NCBI GenBank assembly: GCA_917880885.1 | Contig: OU862916.1 | Location: 50,442,831 to 50,506,830 of the forward strand | Origin: Limnephilus marmoratus | Lineage: Eukaryota; Arthropoda; Insecta; Trichoptera; Limnephilidae | Direction: 5' to 3' | DNA length: 64,000 nucleotides | Shown here: one piece after another, positions 33,716-46,478 of the stretch | Numbering within the stretch: the stretch's first letter is position 1 | Layout of the letters: every line of letters begins with the position of its first letter | Program-made: the position numbers and the translations under genes | The notes under the pieces: model-generated | Database searches by the model: none | Told to the model about the DNA's origin: nothing | The model's input: the letters and a program-made list of their open reading frames with translations, nothing else

Positions 33716-35055
33716 TTATTTGCAAAACATTCAACACCCTAGAAGATGTAGACATTTTTAATTTATTTTTTAATGTATTCCTCTTTACGCCCATGCGACT
33801 TTTATATTTGGTACATATTGTTTACATTTGTTTTACACAAGGGTTAGTAATTAGGACCATAAAGATTAGTTTCATTCATTTAAATGATGACCTTAAACAT
33901 AATATTTTGTAAAATATATGTTATGTATAATATAAATGTTACTAATATTCTTTATATTACAATAATTAAAAAATATACCCAAATTTAACCATCGTAGATG
34001 TAAAAAATGTTTTTCTTTTATTTCAATAATATGTCAAAACTCAAAGTGACTACTTTCTACCAAAATATAAAATAATATGCAAGTTCTCCAATATTCCGTT
34101 GCGGTCGTGAGTTTCCGTTTACCGTATACTTTATTACGAGTATATTACAAGAAGATGGTAAAAACGTGGGAGAGCCAATTATATTGTCTCTTTGTATAAA
34201 GAATTGCTGGCAATTTCATATATTTATATTATATGTAATGCCCGCTTGCTAAGATTGTGAGAAAAATAATGTTATTTCTTAAGATTTGGGCTCGTTATTT
34301 ATAAACACTTGTAATACCCACTGTTTATACAATACACTGTCTTCATTAAAACTTGTTTATCAGTTAAATAACTTTCGTTACAATGTTGTATAAGTAATAT
34401 ATTGAAAGTTATCTGTCCTATTTGTACAATGTCTCGTTTTGTACATAACGAACATTGGAAAAGATTTAGAAACTATTACATCATATTTTGATTAATAATA
34501 ACAAATACATCAAACCAAAATCTTCTATGTGATCAAAACTCTAAATCGAAATATCTTTTTGATGTTGCAAAAATCGTGAAAATAAAATTTGCGTTGCTCT
34601 TTTTGATTGCTAACACAACGTTCAGCTATCAACGTAAATTTCACCTTGTTATTTCCACCTCACAACATATCACACTTGAGGGTGTCACAAACAGTGATAT
34701 TATGTTCGTTTTGATTTTTTTTAACTACATAATATAAGTGATAGGTCGTGAAAATACAACAAAAATACAAGCATTGTTCGATTACTTGTGCGTCTGAGGT
34801 GATTCGATTAGTGGAAAGAAAAGTGGCAGTTTGGATTTAACCTGGCTATTAAAATCTGGACATTACTTGTATAATTATCGAAATCCATTTTAAAAACAGA
34901 AAAAACTCTCCACAGGGTGACGAGATGCGTGCCTATTCTACCTTAGGAAGAAGAAAATGCATTTTGATATTTTGGAAAATAAGAACGTGTTTATTCGCTG
35001 TAGCCGGATATTGAAGCTGAGACCTCTAGATAACCAGTTTGAAAGCCAAGAAGCA
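33716..35055. other. No gene supported
   Basis: AT-rich, unique, no recognised repeat. Confidence 0.45.
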
Positions 35056-35405
35056 TACGGTCTACGTGGTCGAGATGAAAGGTTCTCGAAAATCATTTCG
35101 AAGGTTGCGGGTTTAAGTAATTTTTATTTGATTGAAATTTGCCACACGCTACGGAGTGGAAGATAAGATCAATATCGCCCTTGTTTAAGACCACCCTTCA
35201 GATTTGAAACGTTGTTTGAAATGGCTTTAGCCGTATTTGGTGACCAAATCTGAGTAACCAGGTACTACTCTACCTTCTTCTTTCCCGTCTACTTCCCCCC
35301 CCCCATTTCCTTTATCTCACAACATACCCCGCTTGGGGATGCCATAGTCTCATTTACCCCAGACGGTTGGGAGCAGTTGGAACTCTTGTTGGGACTCTTA
35401 TTTAC
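35056..35405 (+). mobile_element. tRNA-derived SINE, copy 3, degraded head
   Basis: ACGGTCTACGTGGTCGAGAT is the decayed head and GGTTGCGGGTTTAAG the remnant B box. The body has GGAGTGGAAGATA, ATATCGCCC, CAAATCTGAGTAACCAGG and CATAGTCTCA. No poly(A) remains. Confidence 0.7.
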
Positions 35406-35499
35406 ATACAAATAATATAAAATACTGCCGTACTGTGCCAAGGAGTTTATCAAATAATAAATATTTACATAAATATATTATTTAATTTCATTAGAATTT

Positions 35500-35820
35500 T
35501 AACCAGTTTCACGCTCTAGAACCCATCGGTGCAGCATTGCCGAGTTGTTGCTGAGCCTAAAACTTTTGTTCTTGGTCTTGCTCCTCCGCCGTTGGGTGCT
35601 TATTTCAGGTTCTGATTGACGGAGGGTGCTCCACAACCGGTAGCCTTTCTGTTAATTTGAGTCGAGTCCCTTTATTTCATTTCATTCATTATTTTTATTG
35701 AGCCCTTCACATAATGAAGACCCGTCCGGTTGTATTGTTTGCCGGGCCGACTGCGGACTTGCTTAATTATAGCCCGCACGGTGAACCGATGAAAGGAAGC
35801 CGATGATTTAGAATATGTGA
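35500..35820. other. GC-richer unique patch, candidate conserved element
   Basis: Non-repetitive and noticeably richer in G and C than its flanks, with no open frame of note. Possible regulatory or conserved non-coding DNA; not provable from one sequence. Confidence 0.3.
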
Positions 35821-35904
35821 GATTGGACTCACTACTATAAAAGGTTTAATGTTTTAAACAGAGGAATGACGCTAAATGCGAAATCATTCTGACTGCAAAA
35901 ATAC

Positions 35905-36058
35905 TCGTCATACGCAAATATGTAAATCGACTGTTCCGAAGAACAATGTCGGATGAGCGATTTTGTAGTTTATAGTAGAGTTGTTTAAAGTGTCGTTTCT
36001 GCATTTTTCTGGTTTTTGAGATCAAAAAATATAGTGTTGTTTTGATATTTTGCATATC
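35905..36058 (+). repeat. Dispersed repeat D1, copy 1
   Basis: GAAGAACAATGTCGGATG..GCGATTTTGTA and GTTTCTGCATTTTTCTG match, in reverse orientation, 44112-44228. Nature unknown. Confidence 0.6.
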
Positions 36059-37232
36059 ATAAAAATTTTAAATAAAACACCGACTTTTAAATCATCAAAA
36101 GGAAATTAAAATACAAGACACTGTTCTTCAGGATCGTCGAAAAAATTTTTGAAACTCTTGGAATAAGTATAGGTATTAATTTGATCTCCTCATTTTTTTC
36201 CTAATAAAATTAAATTGCACATTTATTTCAGGATGAACAATACTCTGAACAACCTAATAACATTTCAGGAGAAAAAATGGCACGGAATGCCAATAATGTA
36301 TGAGTAGAGGTACACATTTCAACCGTGTTTTCTAGATTTCACATTTCAGTAACATTTAGCAAAGGTAGTTTTATAAACATAATTCACATTGTACAACGTT
36401 TCGTCTTTATGACTATTTTAAAGAAAATTGTGGAATTGGATGGATTACAAGGAATGCCAATAATTTTGTAATAAATATTAATTTTGCAAACGGAAAAAAT
36501 TATGACAAGTTTCTGCTTGACTTAACTTATTTTAAAACAAAAATCGAAGAATCAAGGATTGCCAATAATTTGCATAACCTAAATGTTGAATTTGCAAACA
36601 AACAACTTTTCTCGGTGAAATACGTTTCCTTTTCGACGATTTCTAACAATCTAATAAGATGAACAGTAAGACTTTACCTCTCTCATTTTATTCGACCCCT
36701 TTCTAGACTAGAGTAGGTAAGTAGGACTTCTCTAGTATGTTTTATATGCATGGAGCAAGAGGAAATATTAAAACACGATTTGGTTCTGAACGGACTGGAT
36801 CAATTGCTGGTCTATTGTGACTAAACGTGATTTCACAAGTAAATTTCATGTCGTTAAATATTTAAATAAAACCCCACGGTACTTCAGCTGGTCCGATCTC
36901 AAGGTGTCTATAATTATTATTCATACACATTGAAATACATACCAAACGCGAACCTGGATAGGTAAGCGCCAAGATATAATTTTGTAAGAATTACCAAGTT
37001 ACATTAGTACAAACCTCTTAGTTTCGTAAGGATCATATTTGTATAAATTTGCTTTCTGCTGAATCTTAAGCAAATATTGTTTTGTAGTAAAAGACAATTA
37101 AACACACGTTCACGTTTTTTCTCAGGAATGCAAATTTTTATACGGGAAGAGAGCATGAGAAATATTGTTAATAGTCAAATCGTATATTTTTAAGTTGAGC
37201 GGGTGGTTTCAACAAAAAGAAAGTTTTCAACA
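36059..37232. other. No gene supported
   Basis: AT-rich unique DNA. Nothing recognised. Confidence 0.45.
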
Positions 37233-37501
37233 TTTTACGCCATCTCTTTTTTCAGCCCGATTCCACTTTGAGTCCTAAGTCAAAATTTTTCGCTTTCCGC
37301 GATCGCTATTTTCATTTCTATTTTCATATCTACGATTTCAGTTGGCTTCACAGCAAACAGTATGGTTCATGTGTTGTTTGCAGTGATGACAATTGACATC
37401 ATAGATATGAAAATATAGAAGAAAATAGCGATCGCGTAAAGCGAAAAATGTTGACTTTGGTCTCTAATTGGAATCTGACTGAAAAAAGACATGGTGTAAA
37501 A
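37233..37501. mobile_element. Inverted-repeat (fold-back) element FB3, 269 bp
   Basis: Arms of about 110 bp, 37233-37345 and 37393-37501, are imperfect reverse complements. Landmarks: TTTTTCGCTTTCCGCGATCG (37287-37306) against CGATCGCGTAAAGCGAAAAA near 37429-37448, and TTTTACGCCAT against ATGGTGTAAAA at the ends. Loop about 50 bp. No coding. Confidence 0.75.
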
Positions 37502-37627
37502 CCTACTTTAGAGAACCTAATTAACCATCGAAATGCAAAAAATTCTTATAATTTTAAAAATCTCTTCTTAATTCAGACGTAAGTACATACATGGTTTTTC
37601 TTTTATTCAATCTACTTCTGACTACAT

Positions 37628-38001
37628 GTCGGCCGACATGTCTAGGCTAAGGTAAGGCTTTTGACTCGCAATCTGAAGGTCGCGGGATCGAAACCCGGCG
37701 TGAGCAAATACATTTTATTTGATTTGTTTTATTTCACGATTAATTCATTTAAAATAATAAATATAGTATATATGCGGCACGTTTCAGAGTGGAAGATTAT
37801 TAGTATCTATCGCCCTGGTGTAAGACGATGGTCTTAATGATGATTTAGAATTGAAACGTTGCTTGAAATGTCTTTAGCCGTGTTGGTGACCAGATCTGAA
37901 TAGACAGGTACTTCCATACCTTCTTCTTCCCCATTTCTTTCCCTTCTCCACTACTTTCAGCCTCACAAAATACTTGTGAGGTATTCATATTTAAAAAAAA
38001 A
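37628..38001 (+). mobile_element. tRNA-derived SINE, copy 4
   Basis: Head with GACTCGCAATCTGAAGGTCGCGGGATCGAAACCCGGC-type B-box region near 37660-37700, body with GTTTCAGAGTGGAAGAT, ATCGCCCTGGTGTAAGAC and CCAGATCTGAATAGACAGG, and a short A-tail ending at 38001. About 60 bp of the body (the GGGGATGCC..GACGGGAGCAG part) is deleted. Confidence 0.75.
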
Positions 38002-38699
38002 CTTTCAGCCATCTTTTATGTACATATGTAGTTCTACGCCTCATTGTCAAATATCAGAGTTAGTATCAGAATTCAAATGTGGTCTGCTGGCCTCGCTTCA
38101 ATTCACCACTTTTTATTAGCGAATACTTCTCATTTCCAATATTTAAAAAAATCATGTTATAGTGACTCATTTAATATTTTTATTCCATTTTCTGGTAGAT
38201 TTCTCAAAACTGTATTTTAACAAGAAGTGATTATTCATAATTATTAAACGTATATCAAATTTGCAGGATTCTTATTTTCTTAATAACAGCAATCGACAAT
38301 CGACCGTATGTGCACAACCGCAAGTCAATATATTAACAAGCACTTATGAATGTAAATAAAGCCTTTATTTGAGGAATAATGAAGAGCCCTTGTTGAGAAC
38401 GTGAACAGAGAACAAGGCATATGCTACGGCCGAAGACTGTTGGCATAATAGAACGGAAGGAACCCACAACATATAATTATCGAGGGAGTAATTTGGATTT
38501 TTCGTTTTGTAATAACAGTCTTAATTAGGGAGTTGGCTGTTGAAAAGGCATGTTGGCTAATATAATGATTAATTTTTTAAAAAAGAACGTGTTTTCAAAA
38601 ACAGTTATTTGATAAAAGGGGTTCAAAATTTTTGAGCAAATAACTGTAGCTGTGATCTAAGATAACCGCAAACTGTTATTTTTTTAATGTCAACTAATA
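38002..38699. other. No gene supported
   Basis: Unique AT-rich DNA. Confidence 0.45.
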
Positions 38700-39580
38700 T
38701 AATTCCCATTAGGACAAATTTCATGTTTGGGGATATTGTGTGGAGGGTCTTTTTAGGAAAGGAAGTAGAGGAAGTTCTAAGGTAATATATGGTGTGGAAA
38801 AAGGTATGAGGGTTGGGTAGGAATCTGGGGGTTAGTGACTGAAGTAGTGACGGAAGTGATTCCATCTCTCCCACTGCGGTGCAAAGCGATATTCCGAGAG
38901 AGTCGTGCTGGAGAGGTCAAAATGTCTCTCTCAACGGAGGCGTCTACTAATATCTACAGGAATTCCAAAAACTGAAAAAACGAACTAATATCTATGAGAA
39001 CCAAAGTGTTGACGAATATCTACAACTCAAACTGATGACTAATATCTATGAGAACCAAAGTGTTGACGAATATCTACACCACTGGCAGAGGTTGGATTTG
39101 CAATTATGTATAGCATATTGGAATATCGTAATATTGCGTATGCAGTTTAAAAAACTTATTTTATGTAAGTATGTATGTAAAAATCCCTAATATCGGACTA
39201 TTGGACACATTTAGCTGATTAGTCCAACCTACGCTCTGTAGATAGTAGTTCAACCTACGCTCTGTAGATATTAGTCAACACTGAGACCGTCATAGATATT
39301 CATCCGACCTTAGCTCTGTAGATATTAGTCAACACTCTGAAGTTCGTAGTTCAACATATGAGCTGTAGATATTCGTCCGACATACAGGCTGTAGATATTA
39401 GTATCTGGAGTCTCTCTCAACCAGTCTCCCCCAGAGACTCGGACTTACTTCAGCCCATGAACCCGGGCACACCTGCTAGGTCACCAGACGTAGCAAGCCA
39501 CTTGGGGTGTCCTATGGCAGAGGTAATGGTTATTCAATAAATGGTTCCCTAGCAGCGATACACATACCCGCTTTCAAAAT
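38700..39580 (+). repeat. Rep-A, copy 3, split by a cassette
   Basis: 5' part 38700-38935 carries ATTGTGTGGAGGGTC and AGGTCAAAATGTCTCTC. 3' part 39410-39580 carries CAGTCTCCC, CCCGGGCACACCTGCTAGG, CACTTGGGGTGTCCTATGGC and ATTCAATAAATGGTTCCC. The two are separated by 474 bp of unrelated sequence (next entry). Confidence 0.65.
38936..39409. mobile_element. Cassette of inverted TAATATCTAC units inside Rep-A
   Basis: The 12-bp string GTCTCTCTCAAC stands on both sides (38924-38935 and 39410-39421), like a target duplication. The left half repeats (C)TAATATCTA(C/T)..GAATATCTAC. The right half repeats the reverse complement, GTAGATATTAGT and GTAGATATTCGT, about six times with ACCTACGCTCT spacers. 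The ends, CTACTAATATCTAC and the complement of GTAGATATTAGTATC, form an imperfect inverted repeat. No coding. Confidence 0.6.
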
Positions 39581-41519
39581 TTAAATATATGTATTTATTA
39601 TTAAAAAAATAATTATTCTTAGATACCGCACAAAAGTCGCATCTGCCATGAGACAACATGATTAGGCATTCTCAATTTAATGGTTCACATTTATTAGGCA
39701 CAAGTAAGTGGGACAGGAGGAGAATGGCTTAGAGGTTAGAGAAATGTTTTATATTTGAGACCTTATCGCTAAATATAGTCAAATTCATTTCGATTGTGAA
39801 CAAGGTTGTCTTGTAAGTGGGTTGATACAATCCGGTTGTATAATCCGATGTGGAAAAGTTTTTATTTTAGTGTGCGAGTAGGCCATATAAACATGTTTCT
39901 CATAAAACTTTTTTCACCTACGGGGTTTGAACCCACGACCACTGATCCAATCCAGAGCCATTAAAAAAATCTTAATTTTTGATTTCAGGTCAAAATACAC
40001 AAAAAAACTGGAAAACCGTTTTGGTAATCAAAAGGTATAAAAAATTTCAGGTACGGATATGTGCTACTTTATTTATTTATGTATTAAATTATAAAAAGAA
40101 ATAGGCCATCAAAATTTTTAAAATTTTTGAATTTAGCGGAAACTTGGGCAATTATTTGTGATAAATATCTAAAAAATAATTTTACTATATTTATCATAAA
40201 AATACGATATAAAAAAATTATCAAACGATAGCATTTTGATGGGTGTAAATTTAAATTGCAAAAGGCCTATTTACGTCGGAAAACAAAATTGTTTTATATA
40301 AATTTAAATTACTTCTAGAAAAACGCTCTTTTTGTTGTTTTTTATTATATTTTTCATTTTATTAACGCAGTTGAAAAGGTAACATTTATTTAAAAAAATT
40401 ACAATTAACTTACAAATAATTCTGAGGTTGCCTCCAAAATGTAGAATAATTGATTCTATATATCATCATTTAAAACAAAAATAAATAAAATAGCGCATAC
40501 ATATTTAATATTTCTTTTGATTAAAAAAAAATTCAAGTTTTGTGTGAAACGGGCCGATACGGCGGTGCAGACGTTCCTCTTAAGCTTATTGCTCAATCGT
40601 GGATTAGCAGACATATTTTGTTATATACTTACATATGCATATTTTCTGAAATTATATATGCATATTATCATGTTTGCATAAGTTAGCTTGCTTAGACATT
40701 AGTCCAGAATTAATATTTTAAAAGCATATTTTATTAGCTATCCTGTTAATACTTGATAAAATTATCTGCATATCTTTTCACGAAAGCCAAAATATTCATT
40801 CAGCCTAGGTAGATTGAATTACTTTCTTATGGGATTCCATTAGAACATTAAAATCTTATTGTAGTTTCATCTAATGTAAGAAAAAACTGAAAAGGTACGA
40901 TTATTTAATTGCGTATGGAAGCGTTTCAATTAAATTTATCAGTTTACTTGATTTTTGGAGAAATTTATTTGAAATATTACCTAAAAGGCGCTTTATATAC
41001 TTGGAAATGAAGTTTTGATACATTTATAACCAAAATGATAAAGTATGCAAAATGACTCCGATTTGTAATTTTATTTTTATTTTGGGCAATATCTGAAGAA
41101 GAAAAAAATTACATAATTATAAAAAGCTGTGGCTCACCATAATTTGCAATAAAAACATACAAATTTGTTACAGATCACGGTTTTGGAAGCACCCTTCCTA
41201 CGTCTGGAGAAAGTTCTAATATTCTCCTAACGATGGAAAGGATCTTCCGAAACCGGTTCGAATAAAATAAAATAAAAATGGTTCATAACAAATTTATAAG
41301 TGTTTATTGTAAAGAATAAAGTTATTTATTTCGTGTTAACCTAATTATCATTCAATAATTATGTCAAGAACGCTTGAAGGGTCGACTGCAATAATGATAA
41401 ATGTCCAAAAATATTTAAATCTAAGCGAGTAATGTCATTCGGTCACTTGACATAATGTAGTTAGTAATCTTGCTTACAAACTCAGCAATAACGCTTTCAA
41501 TTTCAATTCAATTCCTTCA
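39581..41519. other. No gene supported; possible tRNA-like SINE scrap
   Basis: At 39922-39934 the minus strand reads GGGTTCAAACCCC, a good Pol III B box, but no A box is found upstream on that strand, so this is at most a truncated SINE head. The remainder is unique AT-rich DNA. Confidence 0.35.
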
Positions 41520-42180
41520 ACGTTATGGACATAAAACAACTCTACTCAAGATCCATATTACTTAATTTACACAAAAACAACAAAACACCATACAAAGCTA
41601 CACAAACAATACACAATACCTGAGCCAAAAACAACGAACTTCTCCAAACTCCTTTTTTCAAAACCACCTTCGGGCAAAGACACTCTAAATACATAGCTTG
41701 CAAACTATACAATACACTACCAACTACGATCAGACAAAGTGACTCCTTTACAAAATTCAAACAAGATATTAAAAAATGGATTATAAGTATTGGACGCCAC
41801 ACTATCACAAATATATGTACAATAAATCACACATAGTCAGAAATAACTATTCACATACAACCTAACCCATATAAAATAAATGAAAATTATGGAATCCTGC
41901 CAAATTTAACCTATAAATAGATTAGGCAGAATTTATTTCATTACTCCATCTCCAACATTTATAAAATAACTCTCTTTAAAAGATTTACCACCCTTCCAAT
42001 CACCCTTATGTTTTAATTCTATTCATAATATGTATTTTACCTGAAATATCCTTGTAACTACTATATTCATTTATATACCTGTACGCCTGTCTCGACACAG
42101 GTATACCCTAGTGAGACAGGCATACAAATAAAACCATTGTAAATATATTTATTATAGATAAATAAATAAATAAAATAAAA
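41520..42180 (+). pseudogene. LINE C-terminal end and 3' UTR
   Basis: The plus frame from about 41530 reads YSRSILLNLHKNNKT, one internal TGA, then TPFFKTTFGQRHSKYIACKL, YNTLPTTIRQ, FTKFKQDIKKWI and a stop at 41835. This is the typical C-terminal tail after the reverse transcriptase in Jockey-type insect LINEs (FG..S..Y.A..L.N.LP..I). It is followed by about 300 bp of 3' UTR, with the hairpin CCTGTCTCGACACAGG and TAGTGAGACAGGC, and a (TAAA)n tail at 42160-42178. Confidence 0.75.
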
Positions 42181-43030
42181 AAAATTCCGAGATAAATATG
42201 TTTTTAATATTTAGTTAAACGGATAGAACGCTCAACGTCACAGGTGTTCACGGCAATAATGATATATGTCCATCAATTTAGAGTCTAGAAAGAACATCCA
42301 CGGCACATGTTTCACAGACATTTTAATAATTAGTCCATGTGAATCAAGTATGGTCAACACACCAGTTTCTTTTCGTCCTATGAAGGCAGGTATTAATAAG
42401 GGAGAATTCAAATTAGCTGGTTTGGTATTTTTACGATGAACTTCCTCATGTTGCAAAAGAATCAGAAGTAAAACCAACCAATCATTTGGACATCTATCAT
42501 TATTGACTGTAAAAGCAGTGTGGAAACGTGGACTGTCATCATTATAGTGCTGATTTTTTAAGACTTACTCAAGATTATGTAATTTTTAATCAGTTTATAA
42601 TGTTCTTTAACTTGAATAAAAACTATTTTCTTATCTTCAGGTCCGAGTTTTTTTTCACCGTTTATAAACTTAAAACCCAATTATGTCGAAACAAAAAACT
42701 AAGGACATTCATCATTATTACGGTGGACCCTGAACAATGAGCAACAAATATTATTTTATGAAATTAATTGGTAAAATAAATAAAAAAAACTTATAATAAA
42801 TAACTCATGATTACCTAAGTTGTGTGATAGATTTTTTTATTTATATTTTTACTACTTATCCCATGACAAGACAAACCGCACTTACTAAAAGTGAGTTTGC
42901 GATTTGCTTAGTCGATTTTATTTTTAATTGACAATATTTATTGTTTAATCACACCGACACTATAAAGACAGGAGCTAACAAATTTTCTGAAATGCAATTA
43001 CCCGCTATTAAAAACGTCAGAAGACTAGAA
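42181..43030. other. No gene supported
   Basis: A minus-strand frame at 42238-42477 (79 codons) has protein-like composition but no similarity I recognise. I do not call it a gene. Confidence 0.35.
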
Positions 43031-43340
43031 TTGAATGGAATGCCTATGTCCCTATCTGCAGTCACAATATGAGTTCGTTGCACATGCACAAGCTGAAGCA
43101 AAACGCAGTAGGTCGCCTGTGCCTGCATCTAGACTGAATGCATTCGCACTCGCATCCTTGGAGCGTTGCAGCCGGCAGCGAATCAGGCCCGCCGCACAGG
43201 ATCGCAGAAGTGCAGCGGTATGGATTGCAAGAGGAAGATTTGCATAAGGTCCCTGTGCGGGGGGAGAGAGGGGGTCGGTGGGGGAGGGCTGGGCGTGGCT
43301 TGCTCTGCGGAGGGGGGGGCGGATCATTAAAATATTAAAA
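43031..43340. other. GC-rich unique patch
   Basis: GC-rich, with overlapping frames on both strands that reflect composition. 43258-43320 is a G-rich run (GGGGGGAGAGAGGGGG, GGAGGGGGGGGCGG). Possible regulatory DNA or G-quadruplex former. Confidence 0.35.
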
Positions 43341-44111
43341 TACTGGCGCCGCCTCTCGAACGGATTTCGAAGCATAAAATATCGGTTGACGATAAAAAGT
43401 AAATTATACGCAATCTTGCAAATTGAATTAAATTGCACAAGTATCAAGTTGAGTAGGTACTTAAACTTATCACAAATGAAAATAATGAAATTACTTACTG
43501 TATACATGTTTCTGTTCGGATAATTGACTTCATTTTCGAATTATTTCATTTAAAATTTTTTTTCTTTAATATTTAGACTAGAAATTGACAAAGTGACGCT
43601 TTCATTATGTGCATTGGATGGATGACGGAATCGGGGACACCTTAAGAAAGACATGGCACGACAAAGTGAATCGAATACTGGATAGTGGCAGAGTAGTCAC
43701 ATGCGCTGAGTTAACACTCAATGGATGTCTTGAACCTTCTCTTAGTTAGGTTCTCCATTATTGCACAACCAATATTTACCGTTTATAATAATTAATATGT
43801 TTGTAGAAGTTCAAATAATGTGAGATTAATTTGTAACCTACCTTTTTATGCTTCGTTAAAAAACTGTAATGGTTAAAGGGTTGCTTTTAAGTTTTATTAA
43901 GTTCATTAATTTGATTAAATAAATTGTTCAAAGTTTCAATTGGACAGAGTCATTATTCTTGCTATAAAATGTCCTTGTAATGCAAATCAAAGATCCCGAA
44001 GCACAATGTCGAATATGCTACAAATGTTGGCTTATCTTAATTTCTTTTTGTTGATTTAAAATACTGAATTTTGGAAGAAATTAAATGAAATATTCACGTT
44101 TTTCTTATATG
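43341..44111. other. No gene supported
   Basis: Unique AT-rich DNA. Confidence 0.45.
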
Positions 44112-44228
44112 CTATAATTTTATATCTCAAAATCAGTAAAAATGCAGAAACGAAAATGCTCTACTGCAAAATTACAAAATCGCACATCCGACAATGTTCT
44201 TCGGGACTAAAGAAATTCGACTTACGTC
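44112..44228 (-). repeat. Dispersed repeat D1, copy 2 (inverted)
   Basis: Reverse complement of 35905-36058: TCGCACATCCGACAATGTTC and AAAATGCAGAAACGA are the clearest matches. Both copies are imperfect. Confidence 0.6.
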
Positions 44229-44279
44229 TAGTATGAAAGAGACAGAGTATGCAAGAGGAACGACGATAATAACAATATT

Positions 44280-44581
44280 ACAACAGGGGTTCCTAGTGAG
44301 ACAGACAAGGCACATCAGCAATTGTATTAGAATTAATAAAGACGTGTAATAAAAAACAATTATAAAAATTATGAATAAGAGTGTGCAAGGTTGTCCAGTT
44401 TATCTTCATTAATTACAGTCTCTTGACCAATATTCCAACGGTACAATCCTGATGTAAAAGGTGATCACACAAAAGGCAAACATTGTAATTAAATAAATGT
44501 GGTTAGCTGGAAGAAATGGGGTCTACCCATAAGCTACACCTTTTGTAATTTTCATTTTACAATAAATATTTTTTGATTTTG

Positions 44582-44612
<31 letters not shown>
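44280..44612 (+). repeat. Retroposon 3' end with 31-A tail
   Basis: AATAAA at 44561-44566 is followed 15 bp later by an uninterrupted run of 31 A at 44582-44612. This is the signature of a reverse-transcribed polyadenylated RNA. Upstream, GTGGTTAGCTGGAAGAAATG and the motif CTAGTGAGACAGAC, also seen at the LINE end near 42110, suggest a LINE 3' UTR. Where the element starts is unclear. Confidence 0.55.
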
Positions 44613-44616
<4 letters not shown>

Positions 44617-45646
44617 ATGCGATTGAGCAATTTTTAATTATTTTTATATTTTCTTTGTTTTCGCCAATTTTTACATTTAATATATATCTATACATATCGA
44701 AAATAAAATGATATGAGTAATAGGAACCCACTAAGGTGCAGCCTGTGCGTGGGTAATACAAATACATAAATTTTATTTTTGTAACTAAAAAGAAACAAAC
44801 AGTGGGCAGATAAAGCAAAAACAGTAAGTTTATAATTAAAATTTGTCTAAATAGTTTGTACAAAAAGTATGTACAATACTCAGTTTGTGAAATAAATAAT
44901 GTTATATAAATTCTTTTAAGTATTGAGGTAATTTAGTTGAACTTGAATTTTTTGGGATAAAAGATTGCAAGTAGGTTCAATAAAACTACTGTGTGTTTGC
45001 ATGTGTTTGGTATTCGTTCGGGGGGTACAAAATTCATTATTATTTTTAATGTTGATCCGTCGCTTTATCTTCTGCTAAAGTTATTTTGTTTTGTTTGGTT
45101 TTGCTTCATTACATCACATTCCTTCCACATCCGTCTAGACTTAGACGCAACGAAATCAATAACGTATTTAACCCATTATATAATTAAGAACCTGATTCCA
45201 TCATTGACCCCTCCGCCTGATGTATGCAAGATGAAGGATGCATGTATTAATGGAATTAAGCAGTGCTATTAACATGGTGGATGATTCATGACCCTGTGGT
45301 TCGTCAGTAATGTCAGTATCACCACGGGGCCACAATCAGCTACGGCGAGCCTCTTCCCACATTTGTGTACCGATATGGATTGGAATTCAATATGTATTTA
45401 GACTCGTTAGTATCCTGCCAGTTGGATGACGATCAAACATACACGATTGTATCATTCGCAAGTGGCAATCATTAATCAACTGTATTATTAACGTGTATCT
45501 TGCATATCGGGAGTCAGGGATGGAGCAAAGATTAGGGCATCTTGAATCTTTATCACCTGAAAATTTTCAAGAAAATCTGTGGGTGTTCATTTCCACAGAT
45601 CCTGTGTTCTTACTCAATTGTACCCATCTATTTATGTCGATAACTT
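44613..45646. other. No gene supported
   Basis: Unique DNA. Frames at 44552-44863 and 44991-45272 are unrecognised. Confidence 0.45.
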
Positions 45647-45907
45647 GACAGGTCGTGAGCCGCTACCATGGCAACTTGTCAACGTGGTAACTGAAAACGC
45701 ACTGCTGGTCGCCGCAGCAGTCGCGTTTCAGTTGCCTTGTTGACATGGTGATGATGCCATGGTAGCGGCTCATGACCTGTCAGTTTTCGATATAAAACCA
45801 TGACAACCTATCAACAAGGCAACTGAAACGCGACTGCAGCAGCGACCAGCAGTACGTTTTCAGTTGCCTTGTTGGCAGGTTGCCAAGGTAGCGGCTCAGG
45901 ACCTAAG
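45647..45907. repeat. Two adjacent GC-rich palindromes
   Basis: Palindrome 1, 45647-45781, folds with arms GACAGGTCGTGAGCCGCTAC and GTAGCGGCTCATGACCTGTC. Palindrome 2, about 45797-45907, folds around GCAGCAGCGACCAGC with arms CAACAAGGCAACTGAAA and its complement TTTTCAGTTGCCTTGTTG. Both use the same internal word CAACAAGGCAACTGAAA..CGACTGC, so they look like rearranged copies of one inverted-repeat element. GC content far exceeds the surroundings. No coding. Confidence 0.75.
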
Positions 45908-46138
45908 TTTTGGTTTTGACATATCAGATAAGAAAAATATCGATTTTGTTCAGGAGGTTGATTGCGATTGCGTTGCCAACTATTTTTTTTTCACTTTCTC
46001 TATTAGCGGATGGCTTAATTTAAAAATATGGTAATTACTCAGTACCTAAGTACGGTTAAAATTGATAAGGTGTTCGATGGATTTTATTTTTATTTTTGTT
46101 GAAATGGATATGTAAAAATGTCTGCCTTGAGAGAATCT

Positions 46139-46463
46139 TCTCTACATATTATAAATTAAAGTCCTCCGCCGCGTCTGTCTGCTGAATGGATATTCATACG
46201 GTTTTCACCAATAGAAAGAGCGATTCATGAGAAAGGTTTGGGTATATAATTTGTCAAGATTTTGTGTTTATATATTATAATATATAAATATATATATTTA
46301 AAGGAGAATGTCTGTATGTGGTGGACGGGCGGGCTCGCAAGCTTGGACGGTGAAGATTTGATTTGTACAATAGATAACAGTGTGAGTTAAAAGGTTATGT
46401 AACTATCCAGTAGATGGCGTCGTGTTTCGTTAACCACAGCTAAGTGTGGCCAGGTCAGCTAGT
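46139..46463 (+). mobile_element. Helitron-like element, family H2, copy 1
   Basis: Starts TCTCTACATATTATAAA, carries CGGTTTTCACCAATAGAAAGAG, and ends GGCCAGGTCAGCTAGT. The CCACAGCTAAGTGTGG hairpin lies a few bases before the CTAGT end, as expected for Helitrons. Related copies: 61072-61600 and 62899-63207. Confidence 0.65.
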
Positions 46464-46478
46464 TAATAATAGTTACAA

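Noticed and set aside
42238..42477. 79-codon minus-strand frame with protein-like composition
   Set aside because: No recognisable domain, no splice context or neighbouring exon found.
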